Positions 33,901 to 42,707 of a stretch of DNA of 62,190 nucleotides are shown here, piece after piece. The position numbers and the translations under genes were made by a program. The notes under the pieces were generated by a model that was not told the origin of the DNA, searched no databases, and was given only the letters and a program-made list of their open reading frames with translations. This stretch comes from Hymenobacter tibetensis (lineage in GTDB: Bacteria; Bacteroidota; Bacteroidia; Cytophagales; Hymenobacteraceae), in assembly GCF_022827545.1 (NCBI RefSeq), contig NZ_CP094674.1, positions 1 to 62,190 on the forward strand. Reading direction: 5' to 3'. Positions within the stretch are counted from its first letter, which is position 1, and every line of letters starts with the position of its first letter.

Positions 33901-34260
33901 CTGGGCGTATTTAGTACGCCGGGTGCAGCAAGCGCCGGTCGTAGTATCTTCGCGCCCCAACCAGCGCGACCGATTAGCGCCAAGAAGCTAAGCCTCCCCG
34001 ACAACTTAACCGCCTACGGCACCAATAAGGCCTACATCCGTATTTTCAAGTATACCCCGCTCAAGCAGTTTGATCACCTGATCTGCATCAATGGGGACCG
34101 GAGGCAGGGGACGACCGGCGAAGTAGCCCACCTGAAGATTAGCGAAAAAGTCTACAATGCCATCGCCGAGCGCTACCCGATTGCGCAGCGGGAAGCTGGC
34201 CTGAAACGTAGTGAGCTATTCGTGGTCGCCGACGTACTGGAGTTAGTGGCGTCCGCCTAG
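33862..34260 (+). CDS. Uncharacterised 132-residue protein divergent from parA
   Basis: The ATG at 33862 lies inside the right arm of the inverted repeat, and the first 20 residues are low-complexity hydrophobic (MFGNLGILKILNILGVFSTP). A later start is therefore possible. The conserved-looking part is AYIRIFKYTPLKQFDHLICI and ending KRSELFVVADVLELVASA. It ends before a strong terminator. Conserved position opposite parA suggests a plasmid maintenance gene. No motif is recognised. Confidence 0.6.
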   Translation: MFGNLGILKILNILGVFSTPGAASAGRSIFAPQPARPISAKKLSLPDNLTAYGTNKAYIRIFKYTPLKQFDHLICINGDRRQGTTGEVAHLKISEKVYNAIAERYPIAQREAGLKRSELFVVADVLELVASA

Positions 34261-34286
34261 AGGCCAACCATAAGCCAGGGGACAAA

Positions 34287-34322
34287 CAAAAAAGCCGGCT
34301 CCTGTTAATAGGAGCCGGCTTT
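34287..34322. terminator. Bidirectional Rho-independent terminator
   Basis: A 12-base perfect stem AAAGCCGGCTCC / GGAGCCGGCTTT with an eight-base loop lies between convergent genes (plus-strand 132-aa gene, minus-strand 164-aa gene). An A-run precedes it, so it ends minus-strand transcription well. The T-run on the other side is short (three T), so plus-strand termination is weaker. Confidence 0.85.
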
Positions 34323-34348
34323 GCAGCATGAAGTAATTCGGCAAACAA

Positions 34349-34843
34349 CTAGTTAATGGCAGGCCACTTTTCCAGCTGCCCAGTTGGCAAGCGGTGAGCC
34401 AGCCGGCAGGCATCGGCCAGATTACGCGCGGTAGTTTTGTCGATGGTGCCTAGGATGAGAGCATGTGCCGGATTGGCCGGCTCTGTGATTGTTGCGTCTA
34501 TTGCATCTGGCACGCAAGTAAGACTGCATTCTTGGGGCTTAGCAGCTGGCAAAAGGCCTGCCATGAAAAAGCCACCAGCTTTGGTTCTTTGACTAAAAGC
34601 TGCTCTATCCAAGCACTGTTCTTCGGTATTTAAGACGGTAAGCCACACCCGCATGATGTCCACCGAGACACCATCCAACGCGTGGGTAGGCTTGTACTTG
34701 AATACAGCACTGGATAACTGTGGGCGCTCTTGCGCATCAAGAATAAAGTTGCCAGCCGCGTCCAGTTCTACGTGAGAGGGCTGCAAGGGAATACGCCGGA
34801 TTAATTCATCCACAAGGGTAATGGCTTCTGGCATTACGGGCAC
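34349..34843 (-). CDS. Uncharacterised protein, third gene of a DUF4209 operon
   Basis: 164 residues if started at GTG 34843, or 161 from ATG 34834. It follows the preceding gene's stop directly (TAG-GTG). Features are a Pro/Asp N-terminus (LQPSHVELDAAGNFILDAQ), a Cys-containing middle and a C-terminal NPAHALILGTIDKTTARNLA followed by an Ala/Arg helix. The C-terminus recalls small proteins in pairs with DWDSYGA proteins in many plasmids, but I know no assigned function. Perhaps an immunity or accessory component. Confidence 0.6.
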   Translation of the reverse strand: MPVMPEAITLVDELIRRIPLQPSHVELDAAGNFILDAQERPQLSSAVFKYKPTHALDGVSVDIMRVWLTVLNTEEQCLDRAAFSQRTKAGGFFMAGLLPAAKPQECSLTCVPDAIDATITEPANPAHALILGTIDKTTARNLADACRLAHRLPTGQLEKWPAIN

Positions 34844-35401
34844 CTATTCGTCGTTGAAAATTGCGTACCAATTCACCGCGTCACTCAACTCATAGGTTTC
34901 CCATAGCACTTGGTTGGCTGGCCCAAAGAAAGTGAATTCTAGTCTTCCATTCGGGCTGATTTCAATTTCTAGCGGCCAGCGTCCCCCGTTTATATCTAAC
35001 TGTACGCCCCCGTTGCTAAGCGGGTACGCCGCTAGGCGGGGGTGCTTAGCAGCTAGCAGTTGTAGGAAGTCAGGTTCCTGCATAACTGTCAACGCGGCCT
35101 CTATGGCGGCAGCCTGGATGGTCTGCGCCCCATAGGAATCCCAATCGAGGGGCAGCGTGCTGAAATCTTGCACTACACGGGCCACCCGTTTCAACAAGTT
35201 CACCAGTCGGGCGAAGGTGTTATTGGCTGGCGAAACTATTATTCGCGGAGTTTGATGCGCGGTGGCTTGGTACACGGCCGCGTCTGCGACCATATAGTGA
35301 TGCCAAGTACGGAGCGCCAACACCTGCGCCTGCTCGACGTTGAGAGCGGAACGGGAGCCAGCCAGCGACTGGCGACGGGTTGGAATTAAGGTATCAGGCA
35401 T
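34844..35401 (-). CDS. DWDSYGA-motif protein, second gene of a DUF4209 operon
   Basis: 185 residues. The recognisable core is TLPLDWDSYGAQTI followed by a helix, then beta strands YPLSNGGVQLDINGG and PLEIEISPNGRLEF. This layout recurs in uncharacterised plasmid proteins that pair with the next gene's family. It has no enzyme motif and overlaps the upstream gene by eight bases, implying coupling. It may modulate the large upstream protein. Confidence 0.6.
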   Translation of the reverse strand: MPDTLIPTRRQSLAGSRSALNVEQAQVLALRTWHHYMVADAAVYQATAHQTPRIIVSPANNTFARLVNLLKRVARVVQDFSTLPLDWDSYGAQTIQAAAIEAALTVMQEPDFLQLLAAKHPRLAAYPLSNGGVQLDINGGRWPLEIEISPNGRLEFTFFGPANQVLWETYELSDAVNWYAIFNDE

Positions 35402-37256
35402 GATCGGAGGGGCGCAATTCGTAGTTAGCCAGCTTCAGTATCATAGTCAGCACTAAAAAAGCGCTTTCCAGTCCATATTCAGAGTCATCCATCAGACCGT
35501 GGGCAATGCGGTTGCGCAAGTTCTGACCAACTTTCTCCTGCAAGTAAAAGCGAATGTAGAACAAGTCTTCGGCTTCGATGCGGCCATCCTCCTGTAAGTC
35601 GCGCAGCAGCTCATCGAGCAACTTTTCGTGCACGATACCCGCTCGTTTGGGCCGAAAGGTAGGGATACCGAGCAGCTCGCAAAGGTAGCGGAGCAAGTAT
35701 TCCACCTTCAAGACCAGCGAATCGGTGGAGGCAATAAAATCCGGTTCTTCCGTGTGGCCAGCCCGCCAGCGGTCTAGCTCGGCGAATAGCATCCGGATAC
35801 CAGAAGCGAGCAGGCGGAGGGGTTGTGTCTGGCTTTCGCGGCCATGCTCACGTATGGGGCGGGGCTGGCCCACCCAGGTCTGAGCCAAGTGCTGAAGCAC
35901 GCCTTCGGCTGTGAACTTGCCGGCTTTGTAGGCTTCCAGCATCAGTTTCACTAACGACTGGGTAGCAAGCTGGCCGAGCAAACCGTAGGCTTGCAACACC
36001 CGAAACTCCTGTTGCTCCTCTTCGGTCTCGAACTGCTGCACGGGGTTGCCGTGCTTATCCTCCACAGTGACGGGTAGAGCATCGAGAAACGATGTATGGG
36101 TGGTTTCCTCGTAGGCTCGTACGGCGGCCAGAGTAGGGAACATGGGCGTCAGTGTCATGATATCCAGTAGCTCGTTCTCGGAGCCCTCCTCGACGTGCTG
36201 CATAATGGCGGCCAGCCGCGCCTGCTGCTCATCGGCCGGCAGGGAAGTGCTGACTTGCCCTAACCCAAACTTGGTGCGCCATTCCTGGTATTGTTGCTCT
36301 AGGCGGGCCACGGCAGTGTGGTCGTTCAGCTCTTGATACAAGCGTAGTGCCTGTTGCGTGAAGGTGACGGCCGCCGAGTTGCCATCGGCATCGGCTTCCT
36401 GGCTGAGCAACTCGTATTGTTTGGCCACCAGCAGCTGCCACGGCCGGGTGTCGAGCTTGGCTAGCTTGGCTAGCTGCGCCGTGGCTTGGGCTAACTCCAT
36501 TGCTCCGTACCGATAGGACTGACCCAGCACCTCAATGGCTTGGCGGTTTTTCTCCAGGAAAGCTGTCAGATTGCCGTTTGGAAGGAATAGGGTGAGCTGT
36601 TCGGCCACAAGGCTGGTAAACGTGCCGAGCAACATGGGGGTAGGTCGGCGGGTTGGATCCCAGGCTTGGTGTTGGGTAATGATGGCTTCAACTAGAGTGG
36701 TAAGCAAAGCCGCAACCGGCTGGTCGCGCTGTCGGCTGATGGCTAGGCGGAACGCCAGTGCCAGCGCCTGCACAGCATGTAGGATGTAGTGCTGCGCAGG
36801 TTCCTGTACGTCGCGCTGGAAGTAGTGCGTGCTGAGCTGAAGTAGCACGTCCACCAGCGCCGCCACCTGCTCAGGGCGACCCGCCTTCTTGCGCAGGTAC
36901 AGAAACAGCCCATATTCACTTTTCAGATACAGGTTGCCAGTAGCTTGGAACCGGGCCGTGAGGTAGTCATACTCAGCGGAGGCGTAGGCACTAGTATCGG
37001 GCCAGCCCACTTCCTGGGTGGAACCGTCGGGGGCGGTACGGGTTTGGGAAATCTGGTAGCCCACGCCCGTATCAAGCCGCTTGCTGGCGGCCAGTACCTC
37101 CTGTTCAATTCGGGCCATTCTGGCAACTTCAAGCTCTCGAGCAGCTTCTAACTGTATGGCCAACTCGCCTAGGTGAGCGGTAATATCATGTTGCTCGTTT
37201 ACGTCGGCTTGGCGCTCGGCTAGTTCTTGCAGGTAGATTTCTAGGATGTTGGGCAT
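35394..37256 (-). CDS. DUF4209/HEPN-like large protein, first gene of the operon
   Basis: 620 residues from an ATG at 37256. It is mostly helical; the first 460 residues resemble a tandem helical-repeat sensor. The C-terminus (about 470-620) matches DUF4209-like sequences, with Arg581-Asn-Arg-Ile-Ala-His586 in NLRNRIAHGL. This is the RNxxxH pattern of HEPN RNases and sits in a helix-rich context. HEPN proteins often act as toxins or abortive-infection nucleases. Two small downstream genes overlap or abut it, as an antitoxin or regulators would. The defence role is inference. Confidence 0.7.
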   Translation of the reverse strand: MPNILEIYLQELAERQADVNEQHDITAHLGELAIQLEAARELEVARMARIEQEVLAASKRLDTGVGYQISQTRTAPDGSTQEVGWPDTSAYASAEYDYLTARFQATGNLYLKSEYGLFLYLRKKAGRPEQVAALVDVLLQLSTHYFQRDVQEPAQHYILHAVQALALAFRLAISRQRDQPVAALLTTLVEAIITQHQAWDPTRRPTPMLLGTFTSLVAEQLTLFLPNGNLTAFLEKNRQAIEVLGQSYRYGAMELAQATAQLAKLAKLDTRPWQLLVAKQYELLSQEADADGNSAAVTFTQQALRLYQELNDHTAVARLEQQYQEWRTKFGLGQVSTSLPADEQQARLAAIMQHVEEGSENELLDIMTLTPMFPTLAAVRAYEETTHTSFLDALPVTVEDKHGNPVQQFETEEEQQEFRVLQAYGLLGQLATQSLVKLMLEAYKAGKFTAEGVLQHLAQTWVGQPRPIREHGRESQTQPLRLLASGIRMLFAELDRWRAGHTEEPDFIASTDSLVLKVEYLLRYLCELLGIPTFRPKRAGIVHEKLLDELLRDLQEDGRIEAEDLFYIRFYLQEKVGQNLRNRIAHGLMDDSEYGLESAFLVLTMILKLANYELRPSDHA

Positions 37257-37656
37257 AAGAACGGGCAATTGACGGGTATGCCGCCACGGCTAAGGTAAGG
37301 GGCGAAGCGTAGATAAAATACCACCCGTCAGGCTGCAACTTGATAGGCTAATGTTAAAAAACAAAAAAGCCGCCGCACAAGGAGGGACTGGCCTTTCACT
37401 ATGGCAACGGCAAAAGCTTATTTGGTCCTTTTTCGTCTTTGCCGTCGAAGACAAGTCAGCAGCTCGCCGGTATTGATGAATGTGCTGGAGCTGCTTGGCT
37501 CGTTGGCAATGCGCACCATGCGCACCGGATGACTTTACCAGCTTACAGGTTTTTAATTAAGTGGGGTAGTGGTAAGTTATGCAAGCGGGCAAAAGCTGAA
37601 AAATCAAACAAACAAAAGTATACTGGCTAGCGAGCTTAGCCAGGATTATTGGGTTA
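37257..37656. other. Intergenic region upstream of the HEPN operon
   Basis: Holds the divergent upstream regions of the minus-strand HEPN operon and the plus-strand methyltransferase relic. An A-rich stretch (AAAAAACAAAAAAG near 37355) lies in it. No gene is seen. Confidence 0.45.
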
Positions 37657-38025
37657 GTGCTAGTTTTATTTGCCGAACTTTCTGCCTTGACCCCTGTCCC
37701 TGTGAATTATCCTGACTTCGGTGCCCGCTGGCTTAAATCCGGCGGCGCCAAGCATTCCAACTACCGCCTGTTTCTGCAAGACCTGTGCGACCCACTGGGC
37801 ATGCCCCGGCCCCAAAACCGACGACGCTGCCCAGGATACCTATGTGTTCGAGCAATGCAAGCTGTGCGGGCCGTAGTGCAGCGGACCGCCGCGCCACTGA
37901 ACGCTGCCGCCGTGGCCGCCCGCTTTCGGGGCAGCAGCGCCAAAAACGTTCAGCCGCTGCTCGACACGCTGGCCGCGCTGGCACACATTCGTCAACTCGA
38001 AAACGGAACCACCTATGCCACCTAA
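37657..38025 (+). pseudogene. Relic of a type IIG/MmeI-like DNA methyltransferase gene
   Basis: The first 55 codons (DFGARWLKSGGAKHSNYRLF, LQDLCDPLGMPRP) match the start of adenine methyltransferases of IIG-type systems. The frame then shifts, and the +1 frame continues as KTDDAAQDTYVFEQCK. After a large deletion the C-terminal end follows (RTAAPLNAAAVAARFRGSS, VQPLLDTLAALAHIRQLENG). The catalytic core is gone. The relic stays at the front of the nuclease cluster, so a restriction-type locus once stood here. Confidence 0.8.
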
Positions 38026-39211
38026 CTATCCTAGAAGCCAATTTGAAGGCCTGAAGGGTATCAGTGAAAAATGCAGCCATCTTGTGCGGCCAGGCGAGTT
38101 GTTCTCCGGTTTGGCCTTGTCCAGCGGTATTGCTCAGGTTATGCAGATTGCCAATCCTTATTGGGAGCTGCACAAACGAATACAGGCAATGCTGCCCAAG
38201 ACCCCTGACTTTTCTGGTGTGTTGGCTGCCACTCAACATACCCAGTCTATCTCAAAGCAGCTACAGTCCCTATATGGGTTGGCCCGTCCATTCGCACAGT
38301 TCGACTTGGCAGCACTTGCGCCCAAGAACCCGCTTGGTGAATGGGCCAAAGCGCAGCAAACTCTTGCTGCGCTAGGCGACTGGACGAAACTACAGCAGAA
38401 TGTATTGAGGCCCCTAGGGGCGCTGCAGCAGCAAAACACCCCGCTTGCGTCCTTAGGCAAGCAGCTAACCCAGAGCTTCAGTGGGTTGCAACACATTATG
38501 GATTGGGCGCGCACCAGCCAATCCGCCTTATCCCCAGCGACGTGGTCGACCCAGCTCCTATACTGGGCTGGTAGTTTCGACGCGGCTTTTGCAAAATTTG
38601 ATGACCAAGCAGAATACGACCTGACCTCGGAGCAAGAGGATGTGGCCATGCCCGACATGGTCTACAGCCTAACCCCGCTAAGTGAGCAATTCGAAACGCT
38701 GGAAGTCACCACTGCCGCTGATGTAGCGGCTCTGCGTGCATATCTTGAAGAGTTATATATAACGTTGGCAACGGCAGTTAGTTTGGCTACTTCGTACCTG
38801 CTACGAAACGGCAAAGTCGGTGTTGCCGGCCTATTGCTATATGCTGGGTCGTGGGGCGGGCTCCAGTTTCTCATAGGCTTGCCAGCAACCATAGACTTCT
38901 ACCTGCAAAAGGTAGACATCCGGCTCCATCCCGAACACTCGGCTGCTACGAAAGAGGACCTAACGCAGCTGAAAGCCGACATCATTGCTAGCATCAAACA
39001 GCATGCGACTGAACAAGGCCAGTTACGCGCCGTGGCCCGACGGCTCCGGGTCCGGATGAAGCCCACTGAGCAATCCACATGTCTGGGTACTATTGAAGCG
39101 GGCCAGCAGGTGGTAGTTCTGAGGAGGGGCAAACGGGCATATATCTCCTATCAAGATGTAGACCAGCTACCCATGCACGGATGGGTACTGAAAAAAAACT
39201 GCGGATTGTAA
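38015..39211 (+). CDS. Membrane protein with C-terminal SH3-like domain
   Basis: 398 residues from an ATG at 38015 that overlaps the relic's last codons; a later start is possible. The first 200 residues are polar and Gln-rich. Two hydrophobic segments (about residues 255-270 and 275-300) form a hairpin in the membrane. The C-terminal 60 residues resemble a bacterial SH3 domain (RRLRVRMKPTEQSTCLGTIE to HGWVLKKN). Close upstream of the large nuclease on the same strand (106 bases). A membrane-anchored sensor or effector of that locus is plausible but unproved. Confidence 0.6.
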   Translation: MPPNYPRSQFEGLKGISEKCSHLVRPGELFSGLALSSGIAQVMQIANPYWELHKRIQAMLPKTPDFSGVLAATQHTQSISKQLQSLYGLARPFAQFDLAALAPKNPLGEWAKAQQTLAALGDWTKLQQNVLRPLGALQQQNTPLASLGKQLTQSFSGLQHIMDWARTSQSALSPATWSTQLLYWAGSFDAAFAKFDDQAEYDLTSEQEDVAMPDMVYSLTPLSEQFETLEVTTAADVAALRAYLEELYITLATAVSLATSYLLRNGKVGVAGLLLYAGSWGGLQFLIGLPATIDFYLQKVDIRLHPEHSAATKEDLTQLKADIIASIKQHATEQGQLRAVARRLRVRMKPTEQSTCLGTIEAGQQVVVLRRGKRAYISYQDVDQLPMHGWVLKKNCGL

Positions 39212-39317
39212 CTAATCCACCACAATTGGTCCACTAAGGAGAAGCTGCTGGCTGCGTATCTAACTATTCAGTAGGTCGTTGCAGGATTGGCAAAAACACT
39301 ATTCTTAACCACTAATT

Positions 39318-42215
39318 ATGAATCCATTATTTACGGCCGAGCAGTTGCGGGCTCCGCTAGCGCGCTTTCGCCTAAGTCAGTTCGCCGACCTTCGGGCTAA
39401 GCAAGCTCTACTTGGCGAATGGATTGCACAATTAAAGTCGGGCAAACTCACCAGCCTGAAAGAAGAGGAAGTGAAGTCTCGCTTTGTAACAGACTTTTTC
39501 GGCGAAGTGCTAGGCTTTAACAGCGGCAACTCTCGCACTTGGCAGCTGCGAGAAGAACTACGTACGAAGGTAGATGCCACCAAGGCAGATGCTGCGCTAG
39601 GCTATTTCAGCACTGACCGCGCAACGGATATTTGCCGAGCCGTTATTGAGATTAAGGATGCTGCTACGGAGTTAGATGCCCGCCAGAAGCGTCCCGACCC
39701 CAAATCGGCCGTTGACCAGGCATTTGAGTATGCCCCCAAAATGCGTGGCGAGTGCCGTTGGGTAATTGTTTCTAATTTTCGAGAAATCCGCTTTTACTGG
39801 GCCAATGACCGGAGCCGCTACCAGCATTACCTGCTGGCCGAGCTAGCCCAGGAAGAAAAGCTGAAGGAGCTACTGCTGCTGTTTCACAAAGACCGATTTA
39901 TCACCCGAATTGGCGAATCACGCACCGATAAGCTGCTTCACAGCACAGCAACTCCGGTGCCCGTTGCAGGTGAGCAGCACGTTGTGGATGAGCTATATCA
40001 ATGCTTGCAGCGCTTCGAAGGGCTGAATTTTGTAAATCCCAATTACCTGGCGTCACTCTACCCCTTCAATATCCTCAACCAGCACGTGTGGCATTACCAG
40101 GATGGCACCCTCCTGACGCTAAACCCACACATTTGCTGGTTACTCGAAGGCTTGTCAGTACAGGACAATCAATTGGTGCTCAGCGAAGCCTTGCATGATG
40201 AATTAGTAGGAGCCGGGGTAACTAATTATGAGCACAAGCTTGCATGGACAATCCGGTACCTGAACCGCTGCCACATCACGTATTTTAAGGCCGTTCGCGA
40301 CTACCAGGCTATAGACGCCCGCCACAAAAACACCATTGGCTTCAGCTACCGCCACATGTTTTACGTCGGCGAGCAGGATGGCATCGAGAAAGAGCTGGAC
40401 TTGTCGCCAAAAGCTACGTGTCAGTGCTTGATATGCCTGTACCGCCGCCTTGACCTTACCGCGTTTCTGGAAAAGCTGAAAAGCGCCGCTGGCTACGAAG
40501 AATACTACACGCTTGAATATGCCTATGGCAACTACCTAGCTGCCACAAATAACTACCGAACGGCGCACGACATTTACCTATTTATTGAACGCCAGGCCAA
40601 AAACCAGCAAGACCAGGGCGTTACCTACTTTCTGGCCAAGCAAAACCGCTTGCACCTGCATAACCTGCTTCAGTCCAGTTATTTCCACGACGATCAGGAG
40701 CAGTTGCTGGCCAATATCCGCGACATTGACCTAATAAGTGTCATCAGTGACGAACTGGAGGGGGAAATCCATCCTGAAGTACGCAAGTACCTGCTCGATA
40801 TTGAACGCGACGACCTGGCCTATAAAGTACAGGACGAGCTAGATGAGCGAATAACACGCCTGCTCAACCGCCAACGGGCCCTAATGCGGGGTGGTACCTA
40901 TCAAGGTCCTGATGACCTCCTGCACCTGTGGTACCAATATGATTTGCTCTACCGGCACATCAACCTGAATTACTTTGTCTACGATGGGTTTACAAAGTAT
41001 CGTTCACTAGCCAAACGGCTTTTTGAAGCAGCGCTGATTGGTTATTCCATACCGGAAGCAGACGAAACAAGGATGCATGAGTACTTTGTTAGAGAAGCCA
41101 TATTTCACATCAACTCCCGCGACTTGGCCGGTATACTGAAGAAGACCAAGAAGCTAGTAGTAGCCGAGCAGGGCCGGCAAGATTTGCTGAGCCAAACTCG
41201 CAATTTGCTAAAGTCATTTTACCAAAAGGGCATTTTTAATGCTCCTTATGCGACATCATTACTACAAGAGTTCTTGCTGAACCGCCGCTTTGAAGAAAAC
41301 ATCACGGATATTTTCAGCAACCTTTTCATTATTCTAGCCCGCCTTAGGCTGACCGTTGAAGATGTCAATGAAATGGCAGAAGCATTGGCCGGTTTTCTAT
41401 CAGTAGAAACGGTTCTTGGCTGGAGCGATGTTGAACATCTTGCGTTTTTCTTGCAACGCAAAGGCAAGCTGTTCACCCAAGCGCATTTGCACAAGCTGCT
41501 AGAACTTGTGCTGCTGGAAAATCGGGTGCGCGGCAACCGCTACCAGCCGCTGATTCCGCCCATTGTGGAAGCGTTGTACGTGCAATATCCCGACTTCAAA
41601 ATCACTGAAAAAAGCTTGATTCGCAAGGTGGTAGCCAACTGCTACTCAGGCACAGGTGTACGTGCTGGCTTTAAGCACCTAGCCCAACTGCATCGCATCA
41701 CAGACTCCGCTTGCACGACATATTTACGAGCCGAGTTTCAAGAATATCTCAACGAGCACTTTGACACGGATTTGTACCGCTCGCTGCTCTGGCATGATGC
41801 TCTGGCTTACGACGAGCACACTTATTTCGCCCAGTGGGTACAAGAAGTAGCCCCAACCGCTCATAGAAGCTTCGGTGGCTTTCAGAATGGTAATCCTCAG
41901 TTTCAGAATTACACGTTCTTAAATTTTGCTTTACTGATTTACGAGAAGAATATTCCTTTTGACACAACGGCTTTACAGCAACTCACCGACCTACCTGATT
42001 TTGAGAGTTGGCTCATACGCCCCGATGAGTTCGATTATGAACTGTTTGATGTGAACTGGCTCACCGTACTACGGCCCTATAAAGCCTTTTTTACTCGTCT
42101 GCGCACAATAGCCCCTTTGCACTATGCCACCAAGCATTACATAGAGAATAATTTCAATCCAGATGTGTACACTTTGTACAATAAGCATTTACAACCCGGA
42201 ACCGAGAATGATTGA
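39318..42215 (+). CDS. PD-(D/E)XK nuclease fused to a long helical region
   Basis: 965 residues from an ATG at 39318. The first 190 residues resemble the nuclease domain at the N-terminus of IIG restriction-modification proteins: a Glu/Glu-Val helix (KEEEVKSRFVTDFFGEVLG), Asp91 in KADAALGY, Glu111-x-Lys113 in AVIEIKD and Gln134 in AVDQAFEYAP. No methyltransferase follows. Instead some 750 residues of helical, repeat-like sequence follow, including CQCLICLYRR, which might bind zinc. I infer a DNA nuclease regulated by a helical sensor. It replaced or coexisted with the nearby methyltransferase relic. Confidence 0.82.
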   Translation: MNPLFTAEQLRAPLARFRLSQFADLRAKQALLGEWIAQLKSGKLTSLKEEEVKSRFVTDFFGEVLGFNSGNSRTWQLREELRTKVDATKADAALGYFSTDRATDICRAVIEIKDAATELDARQKRPDPKSAVDQAFEYAPKMRGECRWVIVSNFREIRFYWANDRSRYQHYLLAELAQEEKLKELLLLFHKDRFITRIGESRTDKLLHSTATPVPVAGEQHVVDELYQCLQRFEGLNFVNPNYLASLYPFNILNQHVWHYQDGTLLTLNPHICWLLEGLSVQDNQLVLSEALHDELVGAGVTNYEHKLAWTIRYLNRCHITYFKAVRDYQAIDARHKNTIGFSYRHMFYVGEQDGIEKELDLSPKATCQCLICLYRRLDLTAFLEKLKSAAGYEEYYTLEYAYGNYLAATNNYRTAHDIYLFIERQAKNQQDQGVTYFLAKQNRLHLHNLLQSSYFHDDQEQLLANIRDIDLISVISDELEGEIHPEVRKYLLDIERDDLAYKVQDELDERITRLLNRQRALMRGGTYQGPDDLLHLWYQYDLLYRHINLNYFVYDGFTKYRSLAKRLFEAALIGYSIPEADETRMHEYFVREAIFHINSRDLAGILKKTKKLVVAEQGRQDLLSQTRNLLKSFYQKGIFNAPYATSLLQEFLLNRRFEENITDIFSNLFIILARLRLTVEDVNEMAEALAGFLSVETVLGWSDVEHLAFFLQRKGKLFTQAHLHKLLELVLLENRVRGNRYQPLIPPIVEALYVQYPDFKITEKSLIRKVVANCYSGTGVRAGFKHLAQLHRITDSACTTYLRAEFQEYLNEHFDTDLYRSLLWHDALAYDEHTYFAQWVQEVAPTAHRSFGGFQNGNPQFQNYTFLNFALLIYEKNIPFDTTALQQLTDLPDFESWLIRPDEFDYELFDVNWLTVLRPYKAFFTRLRTIAPLHYATKHYIENNFNPDVYTLYNKHLQPGTEND

Positions 42216-42707
42216 TTTTTTTAGGGGTGCTATAGCTCGCAGTTATTTCCATACAGTTGGTTTATCAGTTGTCATTTACGCTTTAAGTACTCTTACAAGC
42301 ACACCATAGCCGTGCGGTCGGGGCTGTGTCCATATAAGGCATGACAGTTGAAACAATCAAGCTCGGCATTAGCATAATGCTTATCATATAGTCCTTAAAT
42401 AACTGGAATAAGCGTGAGAAAGGCACTGCTATAATTTTGCTGGTAGTAAACGATGATAGCGGCCTGCACAGTGGGAAAATGCTTGAAAATCGGAGTATTA
42501 ATCAAACCTTTGCTTCAGGATGACGCACATCATAGGAGAAGTGATAGTGCTGTCCAGGTAAGCCAGAATTTTGTCTTTGGAAGTCGGTAGCTCAGCAGCA
42601 AGCTGCCTAATTCTTCTAAAATCGGCCGCCTAATTAACGCTGGGCTGATTTTTAGTGTTCATTGGTTCAGGACCCATTCATTTAACTTATCGGCTCCTGC
42701 TCTGCTT
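42216..42707. other. 492-base intergenic region before the second nuclease gene
   Basis: AT-richer than its neighbours, with no ORF of coding character. It may hold a promoter for the next gene and the end of the previous unit; no clear terminator is visible. Confidence 0.45.
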
